The notes: a model not told the origin generated them from the letters alone. A DNA stretch of 64,000 bases from Pseudoxanthomonas sp. YR558 (GCF_900116385.1 NZ_FPCI01000002.1:372001-436000), one strand, 5' to 3'; shown: positions 44,197 through 53,715, counted from the stretch's first letter. Numbers and translations are program-made.

Positions 44197-44328
44197 TCAG
44201 GACGTGGCGCGCACGGCAGGGTTCCCAGCGTCCTTCTGCGCAAGGTATTGCCCGAATCGGTAACCGGCGCCCGCGATGGCGAGACCGACGGCGACGGCAA
44301 GCAGACCGACGAGCACTTTGCGGAACAT
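44197..44328 (-). CDS. Small membrane protein
   Basis: 43 residues: MFRKVLVGLLAVAVGLAIAG then AGYRFGQYLAQKDAGNP. A single membrane helix with a positive N-terminus and a polar C-terminus, preceded by an AGGAA 8-9 nt upstream. I recall near-identical small proteins in related genera but know no function. Possibly an envelope-stress or transporter accessory peptide. Stop overlaps nothing; the next gene upstream is 71 bp away on the same strand. Confidence 0.55.
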   Translation of the reverse strand: MFRKVLVGLLAVAVGLAIAGAGYRFGQYLAQKDAGNPAVRATS

Positions 44329-44399
44329 GGCGTAATTCCTGTGACGTAGCGACGACGTCCACGCTAGCAGCGTCACCGTCGCTGTGACGGTGCCTGAAG

Positions 44400-44792
44400 T
44401 CACCCTGCCAGAAGCACTGCCCCGCGTTCGTCCAGCAGTGCGCGCAGCACCGACCGGTGGCAATGGGCCTCATCCTCGCAATAGCAACCCACCGAGAAAT
44501 CGCTGCCGTGCGACAGCGCGGCCAACAGGTCCAGCATGCGCGCGGTGTCGGGTGCGGCCATCTCGGCGCGGTACTTTTTCACGAAGACCGCCCACGCCTT
44601 GGGCGTGGCGGCGTCCTGGGCTTCCTTCACCAGCTCGGCGCTTGGCGCGAGCGCGGGATACCAGACGTCGTACCAGTCCTGCGAGGCGAACTCGGATTTC
44701 GGTACGCCGCGCGGTGGTCGGCGCACCGTGCCGATACGCAGGCCTTCGTCCTTCGCGCGCGGGCTGCCGAGCCGGACGATGCGGATGCCCAT
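44400..44792 (-). CDS. DUF488 family protein
   Basis: 130 residues, the DUF488 length. N-terminal IRIVRLGSPRAKDEGLRIGTVRRPPRGVPKSEFASQDWYDVW, a helix with KAWAVFVKKYRAEMA, and a C-terminal SVGCYCEDEAHCHRSVLRALLDERGA motif, where the CYCxxxxHCHR segment probably is the active or metal-binding site. Function unknown. It begins 7 bp downstream of the pfp stop codon with a GGGAGGG site, so it is the second gene of a pfp operon. Confidence 0.88.
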   Translation of the reverse strand: MGIRIVRLGSPRAKDEGLRIGTVRRPPRGVPKSEFASQDWYDVWYPALAPSAELVKEAQDAATPKAWAVFVKKYRAEMAAPDTARMLDLLAALSHGSDFSVGCYCEDEAHCHRSVLRALLDERGAVLLAG

Positions 44793-44799
44793 CCGGCGG

Positions 44800-46056
44800 T
44801 CAGCCCTCCCAGGCCGGCAGCTTCTTCTTCACTGCGACGTTTTTCAGCGCGACGTATTTGGGCAGGCCGTCGGTGCCGTAAGGCGGATAGGCTTCGCCGC
44901 GGATCAGCGGTTGCAGATAGGCGCGCGCCTTGTCGGTGATGCCGTAGCCGTCCTTGCGGATGAAGTTGGGCGGGAACTTCTTCTCGTGGTTCGCTACCTT
45001 CGACAGCGGCGCGGCCTCGATCTTCCAGCGGAACGGCGCATCGGACGTGCGCACGATCACCGGCATCACCGCGTTCTGTCCCTTCAGGGCGAACTGCACG
45101 GCGGCCTTGCCGACGGCTTTCGCCTGTTCCCAATCGGTCTTCGAGGCGATGTGGCGCGCCGAACGCTGCAGGTAGTCGGGCAGGGTCCAGTGCACCTTCA
45201 GGCCCAGCTGATCCTTCACGCGCCCGGCCAGGTACGACGCAACGCCGCCCAGCTGGGTGTGGCCGAACGAATCCTTGCCGCCGCCGGCATCGGCGACGAA
45301 GCGCCCATCGGCGTGCTGGATGCCTTCGCTCGCGACCACGACGCACCAACCCACGCGGTCGACGACCTTCTTCACCTGCGCCAGGAACTGCGTCTCGTCG
45401 TAAGCACGTTCTGGGAACAGGATGATGTGCGGCGCCTCGTCCGGCGACTGCCCGGCCAGGCCGGCGGCCGCCGCCAGCCAGCCCGCATGGCGACCCATGG
45501 CCTCGTAGACGAACACCTTGGTGGAGGTTTCCGCCATCGCGGCCACGTCCAGCGCGGCTTCGCGCACGGAGACGGCCGTGTACTTCGCCGCCGAACCGAA
45601 GCCCGGGCAGGTGTCGGTGACGGCGAGGTCGTTGTCCACCGTCTTCGGCACGCCGATGCAGGTCAGCGGGTAGTCGAAGGCCTGGGCCAGCTGCGAGACC
45701 TTCCAGGCGGTGTCGGCGGAGTCGTTGCCGCCGTTGTAGAGGAAGTAGCGCACGTCGTGCGCTTTCAGCACGGCCAGCAGGCGCTCGTACTTGGCCCGGT
45801 CGGCCTCCAGGGATTTCAGCTTGACGCGGCAGCTGCCGAAGGCGCCGCCGGGTGTATGGGCCAGGGCGCGGATGGCCGCGGCCGACTCCTTGCTGGTGTC
45901 GATCAGCTCTTCGCGCAGGGCGCCGAGGATGCCGTTGCGCGCAGCCAAGACCTTGATTTTCCGGGCTCGCGCTTCGGTGATGACCGCCGAGGCCGACGCG
46001 TTGATGACGGCCGTGACGCCGCCGGACTGCGCATAAAGTAGGGTGCCAGACGCCAT
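44800..46056 (-). CDS. pfp: Pyrophosphate-dependent 6-phosphofructokinase
   Basis: 418 residues. PFK fold of the PPi-type: LLYAQSGGVTAVIN at the N-terminus, FLYNGGNDSADTAWK (Asp instead of the ATP-type Gly at the phosphodonor site) and IGVPKTVDNDLAVTDTCPGFGSAAKY (the Lys-Thr-Val-Asp-Asn-Asp signature with catalytic Asp), then EAMGRHAGWLAA. It makes fructose 1,6-bisphosphate using PPi, reversibly, so it can work in glycolysis and gluconeogenesis. The H+-PPase gene lies 1.8 kb away, suggesting that PPi use is a theme of this region. Divergent from adk. Confidence 0.95.
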   Translation of the reverse strand: MASGTLLYAQSGGVTAVINASASAVITEARARKIKVLAARNGILGALREELIDTSKESAAAIRALAHTPGGAFGSCRVKLKSLEADRAKYERLLAVLKAHDVRYFLYNGGNDSADTAWKVSQLAQAFDYPLTCIGVPKTVDNDLAVTDTCPGFGSAAKYTAVSVREAALDVAAMAETSTKVFVYEAMGRHAGWLAAAAGLAGQSPDEAPHIILFPERAYDETQFLAQVKKVVDRVGWCVVVASEGIQHADGRFVADAGGGKDSFGHTQLGGVASYLAGRVKDQLGLKVHWTLPDYLQRSARHIASKTDWEQAKAVGKAAVQFALKGQNAVMPVIVRTSDAPFRWKIEAAPLSKVANHEKKFPPNFIRKDGYGITDKARAYLQPLIRGEAYPPYGTDGLPKYVALKNVAVKKKLPAWEG

Positions 46057-46177
46057 GTGGGGTTCGTTCCGGGGTGCGGGGATGCGGTAAGCTTCACACA
46101 GATGACGCGGTGCAGCGCGGCGCCCGGCGCCAGGCGCGACCCACCGCCCGCAGGATTCCAGTTTCGGGAGTTACAGC

Positions 46178-46756
46178 ATGCGATTGGTTCTACTGGGCCC
46201 ACCCGGGTCGGGCAAGGGCACTCAGGCAGCGCGCCTGAAGGACTACCTGCAGGTACCGCACATTTCCACCGGCGACCTGCTGCGCGCCGAAGTGGCCGCC
46301 GGCAGTCCGTTGGGCCTTCAAGCCAAGGAAGTGATGGCACGCGGCGAGCTGGTCAGCGACGACATCCTGCTCGGCATGCTGGAAGACCGGTTCTCCCGCG
46401 ACGACACCAAGGCCGGCTTCATCCTCGACGGCTATCCGCGCAATCTGGTGCAGGCTGCCGCGCTTGGCCAGCTGCTGGCCAAGCTGGGGCAGAAGTTCGA
46501 CTTCGCCGTGCAGCTGGAAGTGCCCACGGAACTGCTGGTGGAGCGCATCGCCGGCCGCGCCAAGGCCGAAGGCCGCGCCGACGACAATCCGGAATCGGTC
46601 CGCAAGCGCCTGCAGATCTATACCGATCAGACGGCGCCGGTCATCGATTTCTACCGCCAGCAGGGCGAATTGACCGTCGTCGACGGTGTCGGCTCGCTGG
46701 ACGACGTCTTCACCCGGATCACCGAATCGATCGCGCCGGAGAAGGCCGTCGGCTGA
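46178..46756 (+). CDS. adk: Adenylate kinase
   Basis: 192 residues, a short-LID type lacking the 27-residue LID insertion. P-loop GPPGSGKGTQ (7-16), STGDLLR, the AMP-binding GFILDGYPRN, and the short linker RAKAEGRADDNPESVRKRL in place of the zinc LID. Converts ATP + AMP into 2 ADP. Cytoplasmic. GGGAG lies upstream. Followed by a strong terminator. Confidence 0.97.
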   Translation: MRLVLLGPPGSGKGTQAARLKDYLQVPHISTGDLLRAEVAAGSPLGLQAKEVMARGELVSDDILLGMLEDRFSRDDTKAGFILDGYPRNLVQAAALGQLLAKLGQKFDFAVQLEVPTELLVERIAGRAKAEGRADDNPESVRKRLQIYTDQTAPVIDFYRQQGELTVVDGVGSLDDVFTRITESIAPEKAVG

Positions 46757-46780
46757 GGTCGACGGCGTCGTTCGGACAAA

Positions 46781-46808
46781 AAAACGCCCCGGCTAGCCGG
46801 GGCGTTTT
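46781..46808. terminator. Intrinsic terminator after adk
   Basis: 12-bp perfect stem (46781-46792 with 46797-46808) with a CTAG loop; A-rich upstream, T4 downstream. It can also end the convergent protease gene. Confidence 0.88.
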
Positions 46809-46829
46809 CGTTGGCGCATGCGTTGCCGG

Positions 46830-48014
46830 TCAGGGCGTCGTCGAGAGCGTCAAGCCGTACGCCTGCAGCAGCGGATTTAGCGGCTGGAAATAGCTAGTTG
46901 CCAGCTGCGCCTGCTTGCCCTTGCAGCTGTAGTTGCCGCCAGAGAGCACGCCCTGGCCCTGGCCGGCGGTGGTGATGAAGGAGCCACCCGAGTCGCCGCC
47001 CTCGGCGCAGACTTTCACCTGCGTCATGCCGTTGACGGTGCCGTCGGCGCCATAGCTGACCGAGACGTTCTTGGCTTCGATCACACCGCACTTCCAGCCC
47101 GTGGTGCGACCGGAGCGGCATACCGCCGCACCCACCGGCGCTTCGGCGCTGCCGCGCACCGCGACATCGCCCGAGCCATAACCGCTGACCGACGGCAGCA
47201 GGGTATGCGCCGCATCCACCTGCACCCAGGCGCGGTCGGTGTTGGGGAAGTTGGAGGCCTGGAACGTACCGATGCGGCTCAGCGAGCGCTTGACCAGCAC
47301 GTTGGCGCCATCGCCGGCGTCGCCGCAGTGGCCCGCGGTGGCGAAACCCTTCGCGCCGTTGCGCGTGACCGAGAAGCCGACCGAGCAGTAGTACGCGCCG
47401 GTGGCGGTGGTGGAGAGGTACTCGCTGCCTCCCTGCAGCGTGGCCAGCGGGCGCGGCGCATCGGCCATGGACTGGAAACGGAGCGTGGAAGCATCCGCGC
47501 CGCTCGCGGCGATGAAATTGACCGCTGCCTGGTCGGCACCCGGGGCGACATTGACGGTCACACTGTTGGTCTTCACGTCGACGTACCAACCATAGACACC
47601 GGACGGCGCGCGACCGCCCTGCGCCAGCACGTCGTCCAGCCGCGCCTTGGCGTTGCCCAGTGCGTCGAGGTTATGGCGCACCTGCCGCACCTCGGCACCG
47701 GTGACCGAGCGCGCACCGGCGGACGTGGTGGCCACCACCCAGCGGAAATCGCCCGACGGGGAGCGCTCGATCCAACTGCCGGCGAAATTGCGGCCCTGGG
47801 CCTGCGCCGCGGTCCGTTCCTGCTGCGCATTGAGCCGCTCGACCTTCAGGTATTGGCCGAGTTGCTGCTCGGACAGGCCGAGGTCACGCTTCATCGCGGA
47901 TTTCAGTGCGGCGTCGACGTCGGCGGCCATCGCCGGGCCGATGGCCAGTGCGAGGGTGGCGGCGAGGGCGAGCCGGGCCGAAGCGGGACGTACCAGGGAA
48001 ACGATCTGACGCAT
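46830..48014 (-). CDS. Secreted alpha-lytic-type serine protease (S1E) with pro-region
   Basis: 394 residues. Signal peptide 1-30, pro-region about 31-193 that serves as a folding catalyst in this family (WIERSPSGDFRWVVAT, LDDVLAQGGRAPSGVYGWYVD), and a chymotrypsin-fold mature enzyme from about 194. Catalytic triad: His229 (ATAGHCG), Asp260 (NTDRAWV) and Ser342 (EGGDSGGSF). Cysteines 210/230, 299/309 and 336/364 match the three disulfides of alpha-lytic protease. Secreted, probably by the type II pathway, to digest proteins or lyse other microbes. The substrate preference (small residues) is inferred from homology. Confidence 0.93.
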   Translation of the reverse strand: MRQIVSLVRPASARLALAATLALAIGPAMAADVDAALKSAMKRDLGLSEQQLGQYLKVERLNAQQERTAAQAQGRNFAGSWIERSPSGDFRWVVATTSAGARSVTGAEVRQVRHNLDALGNAKARLDDVLAQGGRAPSGVYGWYVDVKTNSVTVNVAPGADQAAVNFIAASGADASTLRFQSMADAPRPLATLQGGSEYLSTTATGAYYCSVGFSVTRNGAKGFATAGHCGDAGDGANVLVKRSLSRIGTFQASNFPNTDRAWVQVDAAHTLLPSVSGYGSGDVAVRGSAEAPVGAAVCRSGRTTGWKCGVIEAKNVSVSYGADGTVNGMTQVKVCAEGGDSGGSFITTAGQGQGVLSGGNYSCKGKQAQLATSYFQPLNPLLQAYGLTLSTTP

Positions 48015-48199
48015 GCCGGTGCTCCTGAAATGGATAGGGTGGCGCGGTCCGCACCGGTGGCTGCCTGGGGATGTCGCGGGGGCGCATCCTTGGGGTCGCG
48101 GAACCGCGCGCCGAACGTATCACTTCCCGCGCATGTGGATTGTGAGTTGAAGGCGCGGTCTGTAACGTCCGGTACGCGTTCACACCCGGAGCCCTTCCC

Positions 48200-49909
48200 G
48201 TGAAGAAGATCGCCTGCCTGCTGTTGGCTTGCCTGATGGTGTCGCCTGCCTGGGCAAAAAAAGATTTCTTGCGCACACAGGGCACACAGATCGTCGATGC
48301 CCGTGGCAAACCGGTGATCCTGCGCGGCATGGGCCTGGGCGGATGGATGCTCCAGGAAGGCTACATGCTGGACATCGACGGGGTCGGCACGCAGCGCAGC
48401 ATCCACGCGCGCATCGCGGAGCTGATCGGGCCGGAGAAAGCCGATGCCTTTTATCAGGCATGGCGAGACAACCACACCACCAAGGCCGACATCGACGCGA
48501 TGGGGCGCTGGGGCTTCAACTCCGTGCGCTTGCCGATGCACTACGCGCTGTACACGCTACCGGTGGATCAGGAGCCGGTGGCGGGACGGCAAACCTGGGT
48601 CGATGAAGGCTTCCGCCGCACCGACGAACTGCTGGCCTGGGCCAAGGCCAACGACCTGTACCTGATCCTCGATCTGCATGCCGCACCGGGCGGGCAAGGC
48701 AACGACAACAACATCGCCGACCGCGACCCCACGAAACCTTCGCTGTGGGACGACCCGCGCCACCAGGACAAGATGGTGGCGCTATGGAAGAAGCTGGCGC
48801 AGCGCTACAAGGACGAGCCGTACATCGCCGCCTACGACATCATCAACGAACCGAACTGGGGATTCGCCGACAAGGCCGATGCCAACGGTTGCAAGGAAAA
48901 CCGCAACGCGCCGCTGAAGGACCTGCTGGTCCGCACCACGCGTGCGATCCGCGAGGTGGACACGCGCCACATCATCGTCATCGAGGGGAACTGTTGGGGC
49001 AACAACTACCGCGGGGTGCTCGACGACGGGCCGTGGGACGACAACCTGGTGATCAGCTTCCACAAATACTGGAACGTCACCACGCCCGACAGCATCGCGG
49101 ACATGCTCGCGTTGCGCGACAAGCACCGCATGCCCCTGTGGTTGGGCGAGACTGGCGAGAATTCCAACGACTGGTTCGCGCGCACCGTGGCGCTGGTCGA
49201 AGGCGAGGGTATCGGCTGGGCGTGGTGGCCGCTGAAGAAGATTCGCTACAACAATCCGCTGCAGGTCGTGCCCAACGACGGCTACCGCACGGTGCTGGCG
49301 TACTGGAAGGGAGAGGGTCCGAAACCGTCGGCGGAAGTGGCAGAGGCCGCTCTGATGCGGTTCGCTTCCCACGATGTCCGCCATGAGAACAACGTCCAGC
49401 ACCCCGACGTGATCGATGCGCTGTTCCGCGCGCCGCATTCGGACCAGGCGGTGCCGTTCAAGGCGCACACGATCGGCGAGGCAGGTGGCACGATCGCCGC
49501 CGTCGACTTCGACATGGGCCGCGACGGCGTGGCATACCACGACCTGACGCCGGCCAACCACCACATCTCCGACGGCGGCGAGCGGGTGGTGTGGAATCCG
49601 GCGATGACCTATCGCAACGACGGCGTCGATCTTGGCAAGGGCCCCGAGGGCCGCCTTCATGTCGCCGGTCTGCAAAAGGGAGAGTGGCTGAAGTACACCT
49701 TCGAGGTGCCCGCGGGCGGACGCTACCGGTTGGCCCTGGAGGGGCGTGGCGACGGCCGGGTGTCGCTGGTGCTCAATGGCGTGTCGGTCGAGGCGGTCGG
49801 CCGAGCACGCGGTTTCCGCGCGCTGGCGCTGGCGCCCGGCCGCAACACGCTGGTGGTGAAGGCCGAGGCGGGCAGCATCGACCTGGAAACGCTGCGCTTT
49901 TCCCGCTGA
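48200..49909 (+). CDS. Secreted GH5 glycoside hydrolase with C-terminal CBM-like domain
   Basis: 569 residues. Signal peptide 1-19 (AWA). GH5 TIM barrel at about 25-370: LRGMGLGGWMLQEGYM, SVRLPMHYALY, ILDLHAAPGGQGNDNN, YDIINEPN with acid/base Glu217 and WLGETGENSNDW with nucleophile Glu317. From about 410 a beta-sandwich (AHTIGEAGGTIAAVDFDMGRDGVAYHD; WLKYTFEVPAGGRYRLALEGRGDGRVSLVLNG) resembles CBM6/35 carbohydrate-binding modules, often calcium-dependent. Likely acts on beta-glucans or other polysaccharides outside the cell; divergent from the protease gene. Confidence 0.9.
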   Translation: MKKIACLLLACLMVSPAWAKKDFLRTQGTQIVDARGKPVILRGMGLGGWMLQEGYMLDIDGVGTQRSIHARIAELIGPEKADAFYQAWRDNHTTKADIDAMGRWGFNSVRLPMHYALYTLPVDQEPVAGRQTWVDEGFRRTDELLAWAKANDLYLILDLHAAPGGQGNDNNIADRDPTKPSLWDDPRHQDKMVALWKKLAQRYKDEPYIAAYDIINEPNWGFADKADANGCKENRNAPLKDLLVRTTRAIREVDTRHIIVIEGNCWGNNYRGVLDDGPWDDNLVISFHKYWNVTTPDSIADMLALRDKHRMPLWLGETGENSNDWFARTVALVEGEGIGWAWWPLKKIRYNNPLQVVPNDGYRTVLAYWKGEGPKPSAEVAEAALMRFASHDVRHENNVQHPDVIDALFRAPHSDQAVPFKAHTIGEAGGTIAAVDFDMGRDGVAYHDLTPANHHISDGGERVVWNPAMTYRNDGVDLGKGPEGRLHVAGLQKGEWLKYTFEVPAGGRYRLALEGRGDGRVSLVLNGVSVEAVGRARGFRALALAPGRNTLVVKAEAGSIDLETLRFSR

Positions 49910-49994
49910 ACCGCCATCACGCCCTCGTCGTGGAACGGGTGCCTAAGCGGGCGCGCTCGGCTAAAGTTCGCGGACTCATTCCGGAAGCGCAGTC

Positions 49995-51353
49995 TTGAAG
50001 ATCCACATCCTCGGCATCGCCGGCACCTTCATGGGCGGCGTGGCCGCTCTGGCCCGCGAACTCGGCCATACCGTCGAAGGCAGCGACCAGGCCATCTACC
50101 CGCCCATGTCGACCCAGCTCGAGAAGCTCGGCATCGCGCTGGCGCAGGGTTACCAGCCGCAGAACATCGCGCCGGATTGCGACGAGATCGTGATCGGCAA
50201 TGCCCTCTCGCGCGGCAACCAGGCGGTTGAAGCGGTACTGGACCAGGGCCGGCGCTACATCTCCGGCGCGCAATGGCTGTCCGAGCGCGTGCTGCCCGGG
50301 CGAGACACGCTCGCCGTGGCTGGCACGCATGGCAAGACCACCACCACGACCATCCTGACCTATCTGCTGGAAGCGGCCGGTCGTTCGCCGGGCTTCCTGG
50401 TCGGCGGCGTCGCCGAGGACTTCGGCGTGTCCGCGCGCATCGGCGGCGGCCGCGAATTCGTCGTCGAGGCGGACGAGTACGACACGGCGTTCTTCGACAA
50501 GCGCAGCAAGTTCGTCCACTACCGTCCGCTGGTCGCCATCCTCAACAATCTGGAGTACGACCACGCCGATATCTTCCCGGACGTGGCCGCGATCCAGCGC
50601 CAGTTCCACCACCTCGTGCGCACGGTGCCGCGCCGCGGTCGCCTGATCGTCAACGGCGAGGACGCGCGCTTGGCGGAGGTGCTGGCGATGGGGTGCTGGA
50701 CGCCGGTCGAACGCTTCGGCTTCGACGCCTCGCTGGAATGGAGCGCGCGCTTGATCCGCGACGACGGCAGCGCATTCGCCGTGCGCCACAATGGCGTGGA
50801 GATCGGTGAAGTGCATTGGCCGATGCTGGGCCGGCACAACGTGCTCAACGGCCTAGCGGCACTGGCCGCGTGCAACGCCGTCGGCGTGGATATCGCCACG
50901 GTGCTGCCTTCGCTGGCGGCGTTCCGCAGCGTGAAGCGTCGGTTGGAAGTGATCGGCCAGCATGACGGCATCACGCTCTACGACGACTTCGCCCACCACC
51001 CCACCGCGATCCATGCGACGTTGGAAGGGTTGCGCGCACGCGTCGGCGCCGCGCGCATCGTGGTGGCGATGGAGCCGCGCAGCAATTCGATGCGCTCCGG
51101 TGCGCATGCCGATGCGCTGGCGCCCTCGCTCGACATCGCCGATGCGGTGGTGTTCCTGCACCGTCCGGAACTGGCGTGGGATGCGGCGAAGGTCGTCGCC
51201 GCCATCCGCGGCGATGCTCGTACCGTGCCGGACGCCGATGCGCTGATCGCGGCATTGCGCGAAATCGTACGCCCCGGCGACCACGTGGTCTTCATGTCGA
51301 ATGGCGGGTTCGATGGTGCGCCGCGGCGGTTCCTGGCGGCGCTGGCTACCTGA
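49995..51353 (+). CDS. mpl: UDP-N-acetylmuramate:L-alanyl-gamma-D-glutamyl-meso-diaminopimelate ligase
   Basis: 452 residues. Mur ligase family, Mpl subgroup: KIHILGIAGTFMGGVAALARELGH at the N-terminus, SDQAIYPPMSTQLEKLGI, the ATP-binding GTHGKTTTTTIL (about 111) and the second domain with VEADEYDTAFFDKRSKFVHYRP and DDFAHHPTAIHATLEGLR. Mpl joins the recovered tripeptide to UDP-MurNAc in peptidoglycan recycling. A TTG start at 49995 is the only sensible one, matching the family's N-terminus exactly. Confidence 0.96.
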   Translation: MKIHILGIAGTFMGGVAALARELGHTVEGSDQAIYPPMSTQLEKLGIALAQGYQPQNIAPDCDEIVIGNALSRGNQAVEAVLDQGRRYISGAQWLSERVLPGRDTLAVAGTHGKTTTTTILTYLLEAAGRSPGFLVGGVAEDFGVSARIGGGREFVVEADEYDTAFFDKRSKFVHYRPLVAILNNLEYDHADIFPDVAAIQRQFHHLVRTVPRRGRLIVNGEDARLAEVLAMGCWTPVERFGFDASLEWSARLIRDDGSAFAVRHNGVEIGEVHWPMLGRHNVLNGLAALAACNAVGVDIATVLPSLAAFRSVKRRLEVIGQHDGITLYDDFAHHPTAIHATLEGLRARVGAARIVVAMEPRSNSMRSGAHADALAPSLDIADAVVFLHRPELAWDAAKVVAAIRGDARTVPDADALIAALREIVRPGDHVVFMSNGGFDGAPRRFLAALAT

Positions 51354-51642
51354 GGAGCGCCTTCACGCATGTAGTCTTGGTTTCACCTCACAACCAGGCG
51401 AAATGAAAGGGGCATAGCTGCCTGTTGCAGCGCTATGGGATCGTTCACGGCGCTTGTGCATGGGGTTCGACTCCGCGGCATTGCGAGGCTTCTGGCTGCA
51501 TGCGTCGGCGTACGGAATCGGCGCCCTGCTCGCTGGCCGGTTGGCTGAGGTCCCTACGTGGCAAGCAGCCGGATTCCGAATGACTAGAGTGGGCGCACGC
51601 GCGGCGATGCCGCGTCCTTCGTCCATTCCCAGGAGATGCTGC

Positions 51643-53028
51643 ATGAACCGACTTGCCCAGGCCCTTGGACTCGCCCTCGCAACACTCGCGTGCACCGGTG
51701 CGGCGCACGCCGCCACCTACGTAGTGACCGCGAACAGCAACAGTTTCGACAACCAGCTCGCCGGCCGTATCGAGGCCGCCGGCGGCCGCATCGTGGCGCG
51801 CCTGCCGCAGATCGGCGTGGCGATCGTGGAATCCGACAACCCGGCGTTCGGCACGAATGCAGGCCGCATTCCCGCGGTGCGCTCGGCCGTCGCCGACGTC
51901 GCGATCCAGTACGACCTGCCGGCCGCGGCGGAAGAGGTCACCGCCGACTATGCGAACCCGCCCGCATCCGGCGACAACGACAGCTTCTTCGACTTCCAGT
52001 GGGGCCACGCGGCCATCGATGCAGCAGGTGCCTGGAACGCGGGTTACCGGGGGCGCGGCGCGACCGTCGCGGTGTTGGATTCCGGCGTGTACTGCGCGCA
52101 CCTGGACATCATCCCCAACCTCAACACCGCCAAATCCGCATCGTTCGTGGCTGGCCAGACCTACTGCAACACCAGTGGCAGTACGCACGGCACGCACGTG
52201 ATGGGCACCATCGGCGCAGCGGACAACGGCATCGGCACGATCGGCGTCGCACCCGAAGCGGAGCTGATCGCGGTGAAGGTGCTGGATCCGGTCACGGGCA
52301 GCGGCTCGTTCGCGGCCATCATCCAAGGCATTGTGCACGCCGCCGACGCCGGCGCGGACGTCATCAACATGAGCCTGGGCGTCAACGGCGGCCTGCCGGT
52401 GGGCGGCAGCGAAGTGGCGGAGCTCGTCAACGCGACCGCGCGCGCCGTGCGGTACGCCAACAAGCAGAATGCCACTGTGGTCGCGTCGGCCGGCAACGAC
52501 GGTCGCGACCTGGACCATGACAGCGGCCGCGTCTGCGATACCGACGGCACGTGCACCACGGTGAACCTGCGCTCGTTCCCGGGCCAGCTGCCTGGCGTCA
52601 TCACCGTCAGCGCCTTGGGTCCGTTGGCCTGGCTCAAGAATCCCACCGGCACCGACTTCGACATCCGCGCCAGCTACAGCAACTATGGACAGTCGGCGAT
52701 CCATTTCGGCGCGCCGGGCGGCAACTACGATTATCCCGGCACCGAGAACTGCACGTTCAAGGGCATCGCGCGTCCGTGCTGGGTGTGGGACATGGTCTTC
52801 AGTACGACCTCGGGCACGGCGAGCTATGGCTGGTCCGCCGGCACCAGCATGGCCGCACCGCATGTTTCCGGCGTCGCGGCGCTGATCATCGGCAAGCATG
52901 GCGGCGAACTCTCGCCGGCGGCCGTGGAGCGCATCCTGCGCGCATCGGCGGACGATCTCGGCAAGCCGGGCAATGATCCGACGTTCGGTGCAGGGCGCGT
53001 GAACGCAAGCCGCGCCGTCACGCAGTGA
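51643..53028 (+). CDS. Secreted subtilisin-like serine protease (S8 family)
   Basis: 461 residues. Signal peptide 1-23 (AHA-ATY), a short pro-region (TYVVTANSNSFDNQLAGRIEAAGG, inhibitor_I9-like) to about 110, then the protease. Catalytic triad Asp146 (AVLDSGVY), His182 (GSTHGTHVMG) and Ser402 (GTSMAAPHVSG), oxyanion Asn285 (ASAGNDG). Cysteines 151, 175, 298, 304, 370 and 379 could form disulfides. It lacks an obvious C-terminal P-domain or PPC extension, ending soon after the catalytic core. Likely exported and involved in protein degradation outside the cell. Confidence 0.93.
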   Translation: MNRLAQALGLALATLACTGAAHAATYVVTANSNSFDNQLAGRIEAAGGRIVARLPQIGVAIVESDNPAFGTNAGRIPAVRSAVADVAIQYDLPAAAEEVTADYANPPASGDNDSFFDFQWGHAAIDAAGAWNAGYRGRGATVAVLDSGVYCAHLDIIPNLNTAKSASFVAGQTYCNTSGSTHGTHVMGTIGAADNGIGTIGVAPEAELIAVKVLDPVTGSGSFAAIIQGIVHAADAGADVINMSLGVNGGLPVGGSEVAELVNATARAVRYANKQNATVVASAGNDGRDLDHDSGRVCDTDGTCTTVNLRSFPGQLPGVITVSALGPLAWLKNPTGTDFDIRASYSNYGQSAIHFGAPGGNYDYPGTENCTFKGIARPCWVWDMVFSTTSGTASYGWSAGTSMAAPHVSGVAALIIGKHGGELSPAAVERILRASADDLGKPGNDPTFGAGRVNASRAVTQ

Positions 53029-53116
53029 TGCGCTGAGTTCCGCGCAAGACGCGAGGGCCATGCCGGTGACGGCGTGGCCCTTCTTCTTCTGCTTCCCCGC
53101 GTGGAACATCGGCCAT

Positions 53117-53122
53117 TAAACT
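53117..53122 (+). promoter_or_regulatory. -10 element for leaderless LON-domain gene mRNA
   Basis: TAAACT, 6 nt before the ATG at 53129, no ribosome binding site. Confidence 0.45.
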
Positions 53123-53128
53123 GTCCGC

Positions 53129-53707
53129 ATGCGATCACTGGAATCCCTTCCGCTGTTCCCGCTGCAGCAGGTGCTGCTGCCTGGTGCTGCTATGGACCTA
53201 CGCGTCTTCGAGCGGCGCTATCTCGACCTGGTGCGGGATTGCGGCCGGTCGGGCGGCGGATTCGGTGTCTGCCTGATCCTGGAAGGAAGTGAGGTCGGTG
53301 CGCCGGCCACGCCGGCGGCCTATGGCACCGAGGCGATGATCGAGGACTTCGACATGGGGGCGGACGGTCTTCTGTCCCTGCGCGTGCGGGGACATCGTCG
53401 CTTCCACGTGCATCGCACTCGTGTGCGCGACAATGGCTTGGTGTTGGCCGATGTCGAGTGGCTGGCTGCCGATCACGATGAGGCGTTGCGACCCGAGCAC
53501 GCGCTGCTGGGCACCTTGCTGCAGACCATGATGGAAAAGACCGGCACCGACATGAGCAAGCTGCCGTCGCGCATCTTCGAACATGCCGCCTGGGTCGGTT
53601 GGCGGCTCGCCCAGGTGTTGCCGATCACGCCGGAGCAGCGCGTCAGCGTGCTCCAGGAAGACGATCCCCACGCGCGCCTGCAACACCTGCTCAACTGGAT
53701 CGATTGA
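53129..53707 (+). CDS. LON peptidase substrate-binding domain protein
   Basis: 192 residues. Only the N-terminal substrate-binding (LAN) domain of Lon protease: LPLFPLQQVLLPGAAMDLRVFERRYLDLVRDC, FGVCLI, GTEAMIEDFDMGADGLLSLRVRGHRRFHV and a C-terminal helical half. No ATPase or protease domain. Such stand-alone proteins are common in proteobacteria and may modulate proteolysis or bind peptides; role unknown. Cytoplasmic. Leaderless start. Confidence 0.92.
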   Translation: MRSLESLPLFPLQQVLLPGAAMDLRVFERRYLDLVRDCGRSGGGFGVCLILEGSEVGAPATPAAYGTEAMIEDFDMGADGLLSLRVRGHRRFHVHRTRVRDNGLVLADVEWLAADHDEALRPEHALLGTLLQTMMEKTGTDMSKLPSRIFEHAAWVGWRLAQVLPITPEQRVSVLQEDDPHARLQHLLNWID

Positions 53708-53715
53708 CCCGGCGC

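Noticed and set aside
51460..51490. tRNA/tmRNA T-arm-like GGGGTTCGACTCC in the gap before the subtilase gene
   Set aside because: No acceptor stem, D-arm, anticodon arm or CCA end can be built around it. The 288-bp gap 51354-51642 otherwise shows nothing I can support.
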